DNA of 64,000 nt, taken from contig NZ_CP038439.1 in the NCBI RefSeq assembly GCF_004683865.2, positions 2,420,001 through 2,484,000 on the forward strand, written 5' to 3'. A model generated the notes under the pieces. That model saw nothing but the letters and a program-made list of their open reading frames with translations, did not search any database and was not told the DNA's origin. A program made the position numbers and the translations under genes. The stretch comes from Paracoccus liaowanqingii (lineage in GTDB: Bacteria > Pseudomonadota > Alphaproteobacteria > Rhodobacterales > Rhodobacteraceae). Shown here piece by piece: positions 44,227-53,071 of the stretch; the stretch's first letter is position 1, and every line of letters begins with the position of its first letter.

Positions 44227-44499
44227 TCAGCGCGCGATGGTCTCGCCCGTGGTCGGGTCGATGCGCATCTCGACCTCGCGGTCGTCGGCGGTGTGGTATT
44301 CGACCTCGTAATAGCCGTCGTCGTCCCATTGGATGTCGTCGATATAGCCCAGATCGGCGCCCAGGTCGGTCTCGACCTTGGCGATGATCTCGGACAGGGG
44401 CATGGCGCCGGCCGGGGGCATGTCTCCGGGGGTCACCTGCGCCAGGGCGGCGGCGGGCGACAGGATCAGGGCGGCGGCGGTCAGGATGCGAAGGGTCAT
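44227..44499 (-). CDS. PepSY-domain periplasmic protein
   Basis: A 90-residue secreted protein. The signal peptide (MTLRILTAAALILSPAAALAQ) is followed by one PepSY domain of about 60 residues: LSEIIAKVETDLGA, a strand pair around WDDDGYYEVEYHTADDREVEM, and the typical IDPTTGETI end. PepSY domains are linked to protease inhibition or redox and envelope functions; no specific role is visible. The start is chosen at the signal peptide, with AAGGAAAT upstream. Confidence 0.85.
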   Translation of the reverse strand: MTLRILTAAALILSPAAALAQVTPGDMPPAGAMPLSEIIAKVETDLGADLGYIDDIQWDDDGYYEVEYHTADDREVEMRIDPTTGETIAR

Positions 44500-44607
44500 G
44501 GTGATTTCCTTGGTGTCAGACATTCGCCGGGCCAACACCCGCTGCGGCCCGACGGTTCCGTTCCCCACGCATGGCAATGACCGCTGCGTCGCCCCGCGCC
44601 CGCCATC

Positions 44608-44636
44608 TTGCGGCAGGCCCGGGAATGTCCTATATC
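44608..44636 (+). promoter_or_regulatory. promoter of ssrA
   Basis: TTGCGG (44608-44613), 17 bases, TATATC (44631-44636), placed so that transcription would start near 44643, exactly at the first hairpin of the tmRNA acceptor piece. Confidence 0.7.
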
Positions 44637-44642
44637 GGTCCT

Positions 44643-44972
44643 GTCCGGAGCAATCCGGACTATGGACATAAACGCGCTCGTAATAAGCGGATCGGACCCG
44701 GGGGCGGTACCCGGCGACTCCACCAGATCACCCTCGTTGGGGGACAATGGGGTCGAAACAGGATCGACGAACGTCTAAAGGGGTTATGCTTTGTCTCGGT
44801 GAGCTACCACCGATATCGGTGCAAATTGTACAGTTGCCAACGACAACCGTGCTCCGGTCGCTCTGGCTGCGTAAGCAGTTCGAGAGATCGAAACCTAAGC
44901 CCTTGCGCCTAGCAGCGTAAGGCGGGGCCCGCAGGAGCCTGGCAACAGAATCCTGCACCTAATCCCCCCGCC
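44643..44972 (+). ncRNA. ssrA: tmRNA, circularly permuted two-piece form
   Basis: The acceptor piece comes first. It opens with hairpin GTCCGGA-GCAA-TCCGGAC, has a T-arm-like CCGGG-N7-CCCGG, and ends ACTCCACCA with CCA at 44723-44725. About 14 bases of intervening sequence follow. The coding piece begins near 44740 with GGGGACA, which pairs with the acceptor end so that G3 faces U70, the alanine identity pair. It holds the tag reading frame (44836-44874) and ends in a GGCGGGG/CCCCGCC stem at 44921-44972. tmRNA frees stalled ribosomes and tags the product for ClpXP. Permuted genes are normal for alphaproteobacteria. Both outer ends are estimated from structure. Confidence 0.9.
44836..44874 (+). 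other. tmRNA tag reading frame
   Basis: GCC resume codon to TAA, encoding ANDNRAPVALAA. The terminal VALAA/LAA is the degradation signal read by ClpX; the N-terminal AND part is the region recognised by SspB, whose gene lies just downstream. Confidence 0.93.
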
Positions 44973-45048
44973 TCGAAACCCTGCCTGCCCCCCTTTTCAT
45001 CGCCGGTCATATCCCTATGCTTGGGTTCGGGACAGGAAAGGGCATGGC

Positions 45049-45534
45049 ATGGCGCGGCAGGGACTGGATTACGGCGGGATGATGCGTCGCGCGATGCAGG
45101 GGCTGATCGCCGAGGTGCTGCGCAAGATCGCCACCGAGGGTCTGCCGGGCGAACATCATTTCTTCATCACCTTCGACACCCGCGACGACGGCGTCGAGAT
45201 GGCCGCATGGCTGCGCGACCGCTATCCCGAGGAGATGACCATCGTCATCCAGCACTGGTTCGACAACCTGACCATCCAGCCCGACCACTTCACCATCACC
45301 CTGAACTTCGGCAACCAGCCCGAGCCGCTCAAGATCCCCTTCGACGCGCTGCGCACCTTCGTGGACCCCTCGGTCGAGTTCGGCCTGCGCTTCGAGACGC
45401 AGGATGGCGACGAGGACGACGACGAGGATGCCGAGGCCGACGCCGAATTCCAGCTGGATGTCGAGGATGACGGCGACGACAAGCCCCCCTCGGGCGGCGG
45501 AGAGGTCGTGCGCCTGGACCGCTGGCGCAAGTAG
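45049..45534 (+). CDS. sspB: ClpXP adaptor SspB (alphaproteobacterial type)
   Basis: A 161-residue protein with the SspB substrate-binding fold (residues about 8-120: HHFFITFDTRDDGVEM, QHWFDNLTIQPDHFTITLNF, IPFDALRTFVDPSVEFGL). A long acidic flexible tail (GDEDDDEDAEADAE) ends in a basic segment, VVRLDRWRK, that should dock on ClpX. It delivers ssrA-tagged proteins to ClpXP. The start at 45049 has AGGAAAGGG at 7 bases; an out-of-frame ATG lies 5 bases earlier. It follows ssrA by about 75 bp, so the tag and its adaptor are neighbours. Confidence 0.92.
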   Translation: MARQGLDYGGMMRRAMQGLIAEVLRKIATEGLPGEHHFFITFDTRDDGVEMAAWLRDRYPEEMTIVIQHWFDNLTIQPDHFTITLNFGNQPEPLKIPFDALRTFVDPSVEFGLRFETQDGDEDDDEDAEADAEFQLDVEDDGDDKPPSGGGEVVRLDRWRK

Positions 45535-45544
45535 GCCGAAGGCG

Positions 45545-46426
45545 ATGCGCGGGCTGTCGGCCTTTCCCATCACCCCCACCGATGCCGAGGGCAGGCTGCT
45601 GGTGCCCGACCTGCGCCGCCTGATCCTGCGGCTGGCGCGCGCGGGGGTGGACGGCATCGGCGTTCTGGGCTCGACCGGCGGCTATGCCTATCTGGACCCC
45701 GGCCAGCGGCGCGAGGTGCTGGAAACCGCGCTGGACGCGGCCGGGCGCAAGGTGCCGGTCATCGCGGGCGTGGGCGCGCTGCGCAGCGACATCTCGGCCG
45801 CGCTGGCGCGGCACGCGGCGGATGCGGGGGCGGCGGGCCTGCTGCTGGCCCCCATATCCTACACGCCGCTGACCGAGGACGAGGTCTTCGCGCATTTCCA
45901 GACCGTGGCCGATGCCTCGGACCTGCCCATCTGCATCTACAACAACCCCTCGACCACGCATTTCACCTTCCCGCCCGCGCTGCTGGCGCGTCTGGCCGCG
46001 CTGCCCTCGGTGACGGCGGTCAAGATGCCCCTGCCCGCCGACGGCGACATCGCGGGCCAGATCGCCGCCCTGCGGGCCGACCTGCCCCAGGGGTTCATCA
46101 TCGGCTACAGCGGGGACTGGGGCTGCCCCGATGCGCTGCTCAACCGCGCGGATGGCTGGTTCAGCGTCGCCGCGGGGCTGTGGCCCGACCACACGCTGAC
46201 CCTGTCCTGCGCGGCGGGCTCGGGCGACCGGGCACAGACCGACCGCGTGCAGGCGCGGTTCCGCCCCATGTGGGACCTGTTCCAGGCCCATGGCAGCCTG
46301 CGGGTCGTGCATGCCTGCGCCAGGCTGATGGAGCTGACAGACGCGCAGCCGCCCCGCCCGATCCTGCCCCTGCCCGACGCGCTGACCCCCAGCCTGCGTG
46401 CCGCCATGCAGGCGCTGGACGGCTGA
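45545..46426 (+). CDS. Dihydrodipicolinate synthase/N-acetylneuraminate lyase family aldolase
   Basis: A 293-residue TIM-barrel class I aldolase. GSTGGYAYL stands in place of the GTTGE motif, the tyrosine is in IYNNPSTT, and the Schiff-base lysine is in TAVKMP near residue 162. The Glu of GTTGE is replaced, and the downstream GD(D/E) region differs, so it is probably not the lysine-pathway DapA but a paralogue acting on another 2-keto acid. It starts 10 bp after sspB and may be cotranscribed with it. Confidence 0.82.
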   Translation: MRGLSAFPITPTDAEGRLLVPDLRRLILRLARAGVDGIGVLGSTGGYAYLDPGQRREVLETALDAAGRKVPVIAGVGALRSDISAALARHAADAGAAGLLLAPISYTPLTEDEVFAHFQTVADASDLPICIYNNPSTTHFTFPPALLARLAALPSVTAVKMPLPADGDIAGQIAALRADLPQGFIIGYSGDWGCPDALLNRADGWFSVAAGLWPDHTLTLSCAAGSGDRAQTDRVQARFRPMWDLFQAHGSLRVVHACARLMELTDAQPPRPILPLPDALTPSLRAAMQALDG

Positions 46427-46444
46427 GGGGGCCTGTTTGTGCCA

Positions 46445-46460
46445 GCATGCCATGGCATGC
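46445..46460. promoter_or_regulatory. 16-bp perfect palindrome upstream of fumC
   Basis: GCATGCCATGGCATGC is identical to its reverse complement. It lies 61 bp before the fumC start codon in an otherwise plain gap. It could be an operator; the regulator is unknown. Confidence 0.4.
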
Positions 46461-46521
46461 GAATTGCCTATCCCCGCCCCGCCCGCTACAACCCCCACGA
46501 AACCGTGAGGGAGCGACCCGG

Positions 46522-47916
<1,395 letters not shown>

Positions 47917-47922
47917 CGCCGC

Positions 47923-47951
47923 GCGGCGCGCCGGCCACCCCGGCGCGCCGC
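47923..47951. terminator. bidirectional hairpin between fumC and the GNAT gene
   Basis: GCGGCGCGCCGG, loop CCACC, CCGGCGCGCCGC: a perfect 12-bp stem filling the gap between two convergent stop codons. There is no T tract on either side, so any termination would rest on stem strength or Rho. Confidence 0.65.
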
Positions 47952-47955
47952 AGCC

Positions 47956-48408
47956 TCATCCGAAATGCCGAAAGACCAGGTCGTCCGGATCGGGCCGCGC
48001 CGCCCGGTCGTCGCGCCATGCCCCCAATCGCCGCGCCAGCGCGCAGGACCGGGCGTTCGCCGGATCGACATAGCTGACCAGGCTGTCCAGCCGCGCCACG
48101 TCCCGCGCCCAGTCCCGCAGCGCCACCGCCGCCTCATGGGCAATCCCCCGCCCCTCGGCATCGGGCCAGACCATCCAGCCCAGCTCCGGCTCGGGAAACA
48201 GTGGCCCGCGATTGATCCCGACCTGCCCCAGGCAGGCCCCCGTCGCGCGATCCTCGATCATCAGCGCGCCCGAGCCGCAGAACTCCCATTGCGCGTGATC
48301 CGCGCAGAACATGCCCCAGGCGGCCGGCACCCCGAACGGCCCGCCCATGTAGCCTGCCCGCCCGGACCCCATCAGCGCGGCATAGCCCGGCCAGTCCGCG
48401 AACCGCAT
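47956..48408 (-). CDS. GNAT family N-acetyltransferase (RimJ-like)
   Basis: A protein of at least 150 residues. Acetyl-CoA-binding features: CLGQVGI strand, LGWMVWPDAEGRGIAHEAAVAL (the Q/RxxGxG/A loop reads EGRGIA) and YVDPANARSCALARRLGA, as in RimJ/RimL-type acetyltransferases. The substrate is unknown. Family similarity continues about 13 codons upstream of the first ATG (VPTLKTARLALRA), but no ATG, GTG or TTG occurs there in frame. The true start may be a CTG at 48436-48438 or be altered. It is divergent from the DUF4169 gene. Confidence 0.8.
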   Translation of the reverse strand: MRFADWPGYAALMGSGRAGYMGGPFGVPAAWGMFCADHAQWEFCGSGALMIEDRATGACLGQVGINRGPLFPEPELGWMVWPDAEGRGIAHEAAVALRDWARDVARLDSLVSYVDPANARSCALARRLGAWRDDRAARPDPDDLVFRHFG

Positions 48409-48521
48409 CGCCCGCAGCGCCAGCCGCGCCGTCTTCAGCGTCGGAACGGTCGTCGCGCGGCCCCCTCTTGCCAGCCCCCGGCCCCGCGCGGCAGAATGAA
48501 CGCCACCCCAAGGGACCGCCC

Positions 48522-48716
48522 ATGACCCGGATCATCAACCTGCGCCAAGCCCGCAAGCAGCGCGCCCGCAGCGACAAGCGCGCCGAGGGCGACACCAACG
48601 CCGCCCGCTTCGGCGAACCCGCCCATCTGCGCGACGCCCGCACGGCCGAGGCGACCCGCGCCGCCCTCAGGCTGGACGCGCATCGCCAGGACGACCCCGC
48701 CCCCGGCGATGATTGA
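48522..48716 (+). CDS. DUF4169 small basic protein
   Basis: A 64-residue charged protein beginning MTRIINLRQARKQRARSDKRAEGD, typical of DUF4169 proteins that sit before a ribbon-helix-helix gene in Rhodobacteraceae. The function is unknown. Its stop overlaps the next start by 8 bp, so the two are coupled. Confidence 0.75.
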   Translation: MTRIINLRQARKQRARSDKRAEGDTNAARFGEPAHLRDARTAEATRAALRLDAHRQDDPAPGDD

Positions 48717-48978
48717 CCTTCCCCCCATGACCGCGCCGGTCAAGCGCTCGGTCAGCATCGACGGCCACCGCACGTCCGTCTCGCTCGAGGATCCGTTCTG
48801 GAAGGCGCTGGCGCGCGAGGCCGCAGCCCTTGATCTGACCCGCGCCGCCCTGATCGGCCGGATCGATCATGCCCGTCCGCCCGGGGTGGGCCTGGCCACC
48901 GCCCTGCGCCTCTACGCGATCGACGCGGCCGAGAAACGCCTGGCCCTTCATCTTGGCGGAAATATCCCCGGGGGGTGA
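48709..48978 (+). CDS. Ribbon-helix-helix domain protein
   Basis: An 89-residue protein. Residues about 13-70 match the RHH_4 type: KRSVSIDGHRTSVSLEDPFWKALAREA, then AALIGRID, a small dimeric DNA-binding fold. The target is unknown. The start is at 48709 or, leaving a shorter product, 48727. The last residues (LHLGGNIPGG) and the TGA are encoded by a dispersed intergenic repeat, so the natural C-terminus was probably replaced or extended when the repeat arrived. Confidence 0.75.
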   Translation: MIDLPPMTAPVKRSVSIDGHRTSVSLEDPFWKALAREAAALDLTRAALIGRIDHARPPGVGLATALRLYAIDAAEKRLALHLGGNIPGG

Positions 48979-49015
48979 ATTGGCCGCAGGCCAAGAGGGG
49001 GGCGGGCAGCCCCCC
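48946..49015 (+). repeat. dispersed intergenic element, copy 1
   Basis: CTTCATCTTGGCGG-AAATATCCCC-GGGGGG, then a hairpin GGGGGGC (48997-49003), loop of five, GCCCCCC (49009-49015). The first 33 bases are the end of the upstream small gene. Related copies are at 52996, 57788, 62623 (inverted) and 62712. Confidence 0.75.
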
Positions 49016-49037
49016 TGCCGTCACGGCACAAGTCCCG

Positions 49038-49421
49038 TCAATGCGCCCCGACCAGCGTCGAGGTCAGATCCAGAAGCACCCGCCCCTCGGCATCGCGCAC
49101 CTTCGTGCGCACCGCCAGGACATCGCCCTCCTGCATCATCCAGCGCGCCCGGGCCACCAGATGACCGTCGCGGCAGCTGCCCAGCAGTTGCGCGTTCAGG
49201 GTGACGGCCACGGGAAAATTGTCCCGCCCCTCCTGCGGCTGCTCGTCTCCCAGGACCAGACTCATTGCGACGACATCCGCGAACCAGACCAGCGCGCCCG
49301 CCTGGATCGTGCCAAAGCCGTTGAGGATGGCCTCGGTGACCTCCATCTCGCCCACCGCCTCGTGTTCGTTGACGCCGACGATGTCGAATTCCATCTGTCC
49401 GCGAAAGATGCGTTCAGCCAT
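49038..49421 (-). CDS. Hotdog-fold thioesterase (PaaI/YbgC-like)
   Basis: A 127-residue acyl-CoA thioesterase-like protein. The central helix with its preceding loop, ILNGFGTIQAGALVWFADVVA, matches the PaaI catalytic region (G-x-x-x-G-G, Asp in ADVVA), followed by the strand VAVTLNAQLLGSCRDGHLVARARW. The substrate is unknown. It has its own 112-bp upstream gap and ends near a hairpin repeat. Confidence 0.8.
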   Translation of the reverse strand: MAERIFRGQMEFDIVGVNEHEAVGEMEVTEAILNGFGTIQAGALVWFADVVAMSLVLGDEQPQEGRDNFPVAVTLNAQLLGSCRDGHLVARARWMMQEGDVLAVRTKVRDAEGRVLLDLTSTLVGAH

Positions 49422-49533
49422 GGCGTTCAGTCCTTTCCCAATGGCCCCTGACCCGCCGCGCGAATCGCTTGGACCCCGGGCGGGCTCAAAAGGACGAAAT
49501 TTCCGCCCTCCTGCAACCCGTCCCGCATGTACG

Positions 49534-50400
49534 TCAGCGCACCAGACGGGCGATCAGGGACGAGGTGTCCCACCGTCCCCCGCCCATCACCTGGATGTCC
49601 TTGTAGAACTGATCCACCAGCGCCGTCACCGGCAGGGCCGCGCCCAGCTCGTCCCCCGCCGCCAGGCAGATCGCCAGATCCTTGCGCATCCAGTCCACGG
49701 CAAAGCCGTGATCGAACGACCCCGACGCCATCGTGGCGTGGCGGTTGACCATCTGCCAACTGCTGGCCGCCCCCTGGCTGATCACCTCGACGACATCCGC
49801 GACGTCCAGCCCCGCCTTCTGCGCGAATGCCAGCGATTCCGACAGCGCCTGAACCAACCCCGCAATCGCGATCTGGTTGCACATCTTGGTCATCTGTCCC
49901 GCGCCGACCGGCCCCATGCGGCGGCAGATCTTGGCATAGGCCCCGATCACCGCCGCGGCGCGCGCCACATCGGCCTCGGCGCCGCCGCACATGATGGACA
50001 GCTGGCCGTTCCGGGCCCCCGCCTCGCCGCCCGAGACGGGCGCGTCGACATAGGCGATGCCCGCCGCCTGCGCGACCTCGGCCAGCTCGCGCGTGACCTC
50101 GGCCGACACGGTGGTGTGGTCGACGAAGACCGCCCCGGCCCGCATCCCCGCGAAGGCCCCGTCGGGCCCGAGGCAGACCTGGCGCAGGTCGTCGTCATTG
50201 CCCACGCAGGCCAGCACCATCTCGGCCCCCTCGGCGGCGGCGCGCGGCACGGGCGCCGAGGCGCCGCCATGCTGGGCGGTCCAGGCCTCGGCCTTGGCGG
50301 GGCTGCGGTTGTAGACCGTGACCTGATGCCCCGCCCCGGCCAGATGCCCGGCCATCGGAAACCCCATCACGCCCAGTCCCAGAAATGCCGTTTTGGCCAT
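49534..50400 (-). CDS. 3-hydroxyisobutyrate dehydrogenase family oxidoreductase
   Basis: A 288-residue NAD(P)-dependent beta-hydroxyacid dehydrogenase. The N-terminal Rossmann motif is FLGLGVMGFPMAGHL, the substrate motif is VDAPVSGGEAGARNGQLSIMCGG, and the catalytic lysine is in GQMTKMCNQIAIAG near residue 171. The family includes 3-hydroxyisobutyrate, tartronate semialdehyde and gamma-hydroxybutyrate enzymes; which one this is cannot be decided. It stands alone, divergent from a penicillin-acylase-like gene. Confidence 0.87.
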   Translation of the reverse strand: MAKTAFLGLGVMGFPMAGHLAGAGHQVTVYNRSPAKAEAWTAQHGGASAPVPRAAAEGAEMVLACVGNDDDLRQVCLGPDGAFAGMRAGAVFVDHTTVSAEVTRELAEVAQAAGIAYVDAPVSGGEAGARNGQLSIMCGGAEADVARAAAVIGAYAKICRRMGPVGAGQMTKMCNQIAIAGLVQALSESLAFAQKAGLDVADVVEVISQGAASSWQMVNRHATMASGSFDHGFAVDWMRKDLAICLAAGDELGAALPVTALVDQFYKDIQVMGGGRWDTSSLIARLVR

Positions 50401-50553
50401 GCTGTCCTCCGTCGGGTGCCGCGGACCGCGCGGGCGCGTTGAAATGGCCGCGCGCCTGTCCTATGCAGCACACCACCACCCAAGCGCCGCCGGGTCAACC
50501 CGCCCCATCGCCGTCCCACCGCACCGCCTTTCGCCGCAAGGACCCCGCCCCCC

Positions 50554-52971
50554 ATGCTGATCCTGTTTCGCTGGCTTCTGCGGCTGACCGTCGGCCTGAT
50601 CGTCCTGATGGTCCTGGCGGCGGTGCTGATCTGGTATTTCGCCATCCGCTCGTTGCCCGACTACACCGCCAGCCACGCGGTCGAGGGCATCTCGGCCCCG
50701 GTCGAGATCGTACGCTCGACCGAGAACGTGCCCCATATCTTCGGCGCCACCGACGAGGACGTGTTCTTCGCCTTGGGCCTGGCCCATGCCCAGGACCGCC
50801 TGTTCCAGATGACGATGCTGCGCCGCGCGGCCCAAGGCCGCCTGGCCGAGATCCAGGGCCCCCGCGCGCTGCCCGCCGACGACCTGATCCGCCGGATGGG
50901 GCTTTATCGCCACGCGCAGGCCTCGCTCGAGGTGCAGGACGCCCCCACCCGGGCGGCGCTGTCGGCCTATGCGGCCGGGGTGAACCGCTGGATCGGCATC
51001 GTCAACGAGGGTGCGATGGGTCGCGGCGCGCCGGAATTCTTCCTGGTGCCCGACGTGATCACCTTCTGGCAGCCGGCGGATTCGCTGGCGATCCTGAAGC
51101 TGCTGGCCGCCGCCGGCAGCCATGCCGCCGCCGACGAGATCCTGCGCGCCCGCCTGTCGCTGGCTTGGCCCGAGGGCGGCCCGCAGATCCTGTCGCGCGC
51201 GGGCGTGGCCGCCGACCTGCCCGCCTATGCCTCGCTCTTTCCCGGCGCCCGGCTCGGCACGCCCGAACGCCGCCGCGACGCGGATGCGCCGCGCGATCCC
51301 TTCAGCTTCCTGCTGCCCGGCGCGGGCTTCGGCGGCAATGCCTTCGCGGCCGAGCCGCAGCGCACCGCCGCCGATGGCCCCCTCTTGGCCAACGACCTGC
51401 ATGTCGGGCTGACGGTGCCCTCGCTCTTCTATCTGGCGCGGTTGCAGCTGCAGGGCGGCGGCGTGATCGGGGCGACGGTGCCCGGCCTGCCCCTGGTCCT
51501 GTCGGGGCGCAACCCACGCCTGTCCTGGGGGATCACGCCGCTGGATCTGGACGATGCCGACATCGCCATCGAAGAGGTGCAGCCCGGCAATCCCGACCGC
51601 TATCGCGGCCCGCAGGGCTGGACGCCCTTCCAGACCCGGACCGAGGTGATCCGCGTGCTGGACGCCCCGCCCCGCACCATCACGCTGCGCGACACGCTGA
51701 ACGGCCCGGTCGTGCCGGGGCTGGACCCGGGCCTGCGCGACGTGACGCCCATCGGCCATGTCGCGGCCCTGCGCTGGACGGGGCTCTCGCGCCAGGACAC
51801 CACCATGACCGCGCTGATGGGCCTGATGCGCGCCCAAGGGACGGACCAGGCCGGGCGCGCGCTGGCCGGCGTCGTGGCGCCCGCGCTGAACGTGACCCTG
51901 GCCGAGGGCGGCCGCGTCACCCGCCTGGCCGCCGGCGCCGCCCCCGAACGCGCGGCAGACCATCCGACCGGGGGCGCCCTGCCCGCGCCGGGCTGGCTGG
52001 CCTCCACCGCCTGGCCCCGGGCCCGCGCGCTGGCCTCCGAGGCGCATCGCGCCGCGGATGGCCTGTCGCTCTCGACCGAGGAGCCCGCCCCGGACGACCT
52101 GCGCCGCGGCCGCCTCACCCGCCTCCTGGCCGACCGCGAGGTGCATTCCCGCGACAGCTTCATCGCGGCGCAGCTGGACATCGTCAGCCCGGCGGCCCGG
52201 GCGCTGCTGCCGCTGGTGGGCGCCAACCTGTGGTTCACCGGCGATCCCGCCGCCCCCGGCACGCCCGAACGCCAGCGCCAGGACGCGCTGACCCTGCTGG
52301 CCGAATGGGACGGCGCCATGAACGAGCACCTGCCCGAGCCGCTGATCCACGCCGCCTGGATGGCCGCCCTGCAGGACCGGCTGATCCGCGACGAGCTGGG
52401 ACCGCTGGCCGACGACATCGCCCGCCTGCAGCCCACCTTCATCGACGCGGTCTTCCGCAACCGGGGCGGCGCCGCGCGCTGGTGCAACGTCGTGCAAAGC
52501 GCCGCGACCGAGGATTGCGCCACCATCGCGCGCCAGGCGCTGGACCGCGCGATCCTGGACCTGACGGCACGCTACGGGCCCGACGTGGCCAGCTGGCGAT
52601 GGGGCGACGCGCACCAGGCCCGCCATCACCACCCGGGCCTGGGGGGCCTGCCCGCGCTCGGCTGGATCATGAACATCACCCAGTCCCTCTCGGGCGGAGA
52701 GTTCACGGTCGCCCGCAGCAGCCTCTACGGCGCCGGCGCCCTGCCCTTCCAGGCAGAGACGGGGGCGGGGTTCCGCACGGTGATGGACCTGGCCGATCCC
52801 GACAGCTCGGTCTTCATCACCTCGACGGGACAATCCGGCCACCCGCTCTCGCGCCATTACGACGACCTGGCGGGCCTCTGGCGGCGGGGCGAATATGTGG
52901 GCATGTCGCTGGATCCCGACCTGGCGCGGGCGGCCTCGGCGGGCGTCACCACCCTGACCCCCCTTCCCTGA
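50554..52971 (+). CDS. Penicillin acylase family protein lacking the catalytic serine
   Basis: An 805-residue N-terminal nucleophile hydrolase homologue with an N-terminal membrane helix or signal (residues 6-32). The alpha-chain region has NVPHIFGATDEDVFFALGLAHAQDRLFQM. At the expected self-cleavage site the family sequence G-S-N-x-(W/F) reads G-G-N-A-F (residues about 265), followed by the normal TAADGPLLANDLHVG. The beta-chain nucleophile Ser is therefore Gly. Later conserved parts, such as ANLWFTGDPAAPGTPERQ and SLSGGEFTVARSS, are intact. Without the Ser the precursor should neither self-process nor hydrolyse amides, unless another residue serves. Confidence 0.88.
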   Translation: MLILFRWLLRLTVGLIVLMVLAAVLIWYFAIRSLPDYTASHAVEGISAPVEIVRSTENVPHIFGATDEDVFFALGLAHAQDRLFQMTMLRRAAQGRLAEIQGPRALPADDLIRRMGLYRHAQASLEVQDAPTRAALSAYAAGVNRWIGIVNEGAMGRGAPEFFLVPDVITFWQPADSLAILKLLAAAGSHAAADEILRARLSLAWPEGGPQILSRAGVAADLPAYASLFPGARLGTPERRRDADAPRDPFSFLLPGAGFGGNAFAAEPQRTAADGPLLANDLHVGLTVPSLFYLARLQLQGGGVIGATVPGLPLVLSGRNPRLSWGITPLDLDDADIAIEEVQPGNPDRYRGPQGWTPFQTRTEVIRVLDAPPRTITLRDTLNGPVVPGLDPGLRDVTPIGHVAALRWTGLSRQDTTMTALMGLMRAQGTDQAGRALAGVVAPALNVTLAEGGRVTRLAAGAAPERAADHPTGGALPAPGWLASTAWPRARALASEAHRAADGLSLSTEEPAPDDLRRGRLTRLLADREVHSRDSFIAAQLDIVSPAARALLPLVGANLWFTGDPAAPGTPERQRQDALTLLAEWDGAMNEHLPEPLIHAAWMAALQDRLIRDELGPLADDIARLQPTFIDAVFRNRGGAARWCNVVQSAATEDCATIARQALDRAILDLTARYGPDVASWRWGDAHQARHHHPGLGGLPALGWIMNITQSLSGGEFTVARSSLYGAGALPFQAETGAGFRTVMDLADPDSSVFITSTGQSGHPLSRHYDDLAGLWRRGEYVGMSLDPDLARAASAGVTTLTPLP

Positions 52972-52995
52972 CCCCCCGCTCCTGCGGCGGTCCGC

Positions 52996-53048
52996 ACATA
53001 TCCTGCGGGGGGAGTCGCGGAACGCGACGGGGGGCGCAAGGCCCCCCG
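52996..53048 (+). repeat. dispersed intergenic element, copy 2
   Basis: ACATATCCTGCGGGGGG, then a small GTCGCG/CGCGAC hairpin and the main hairpin CGGGGGGC (53028-53035), loop of five, GCCCCCCG (53041-53048). It lies between the convergent acylase and lpd genes. Confidence 0.75.
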
Positions 53049-53071
53049 CCACCCTCCGTCATCGAGCGCGA

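Noticed and set aside
45545..46426. DapA of lysine synthesis
   Set aside because: The GTTGE motif is altered (GSTGG) and no lysine genes are near; only the aldolase family can be claimed.
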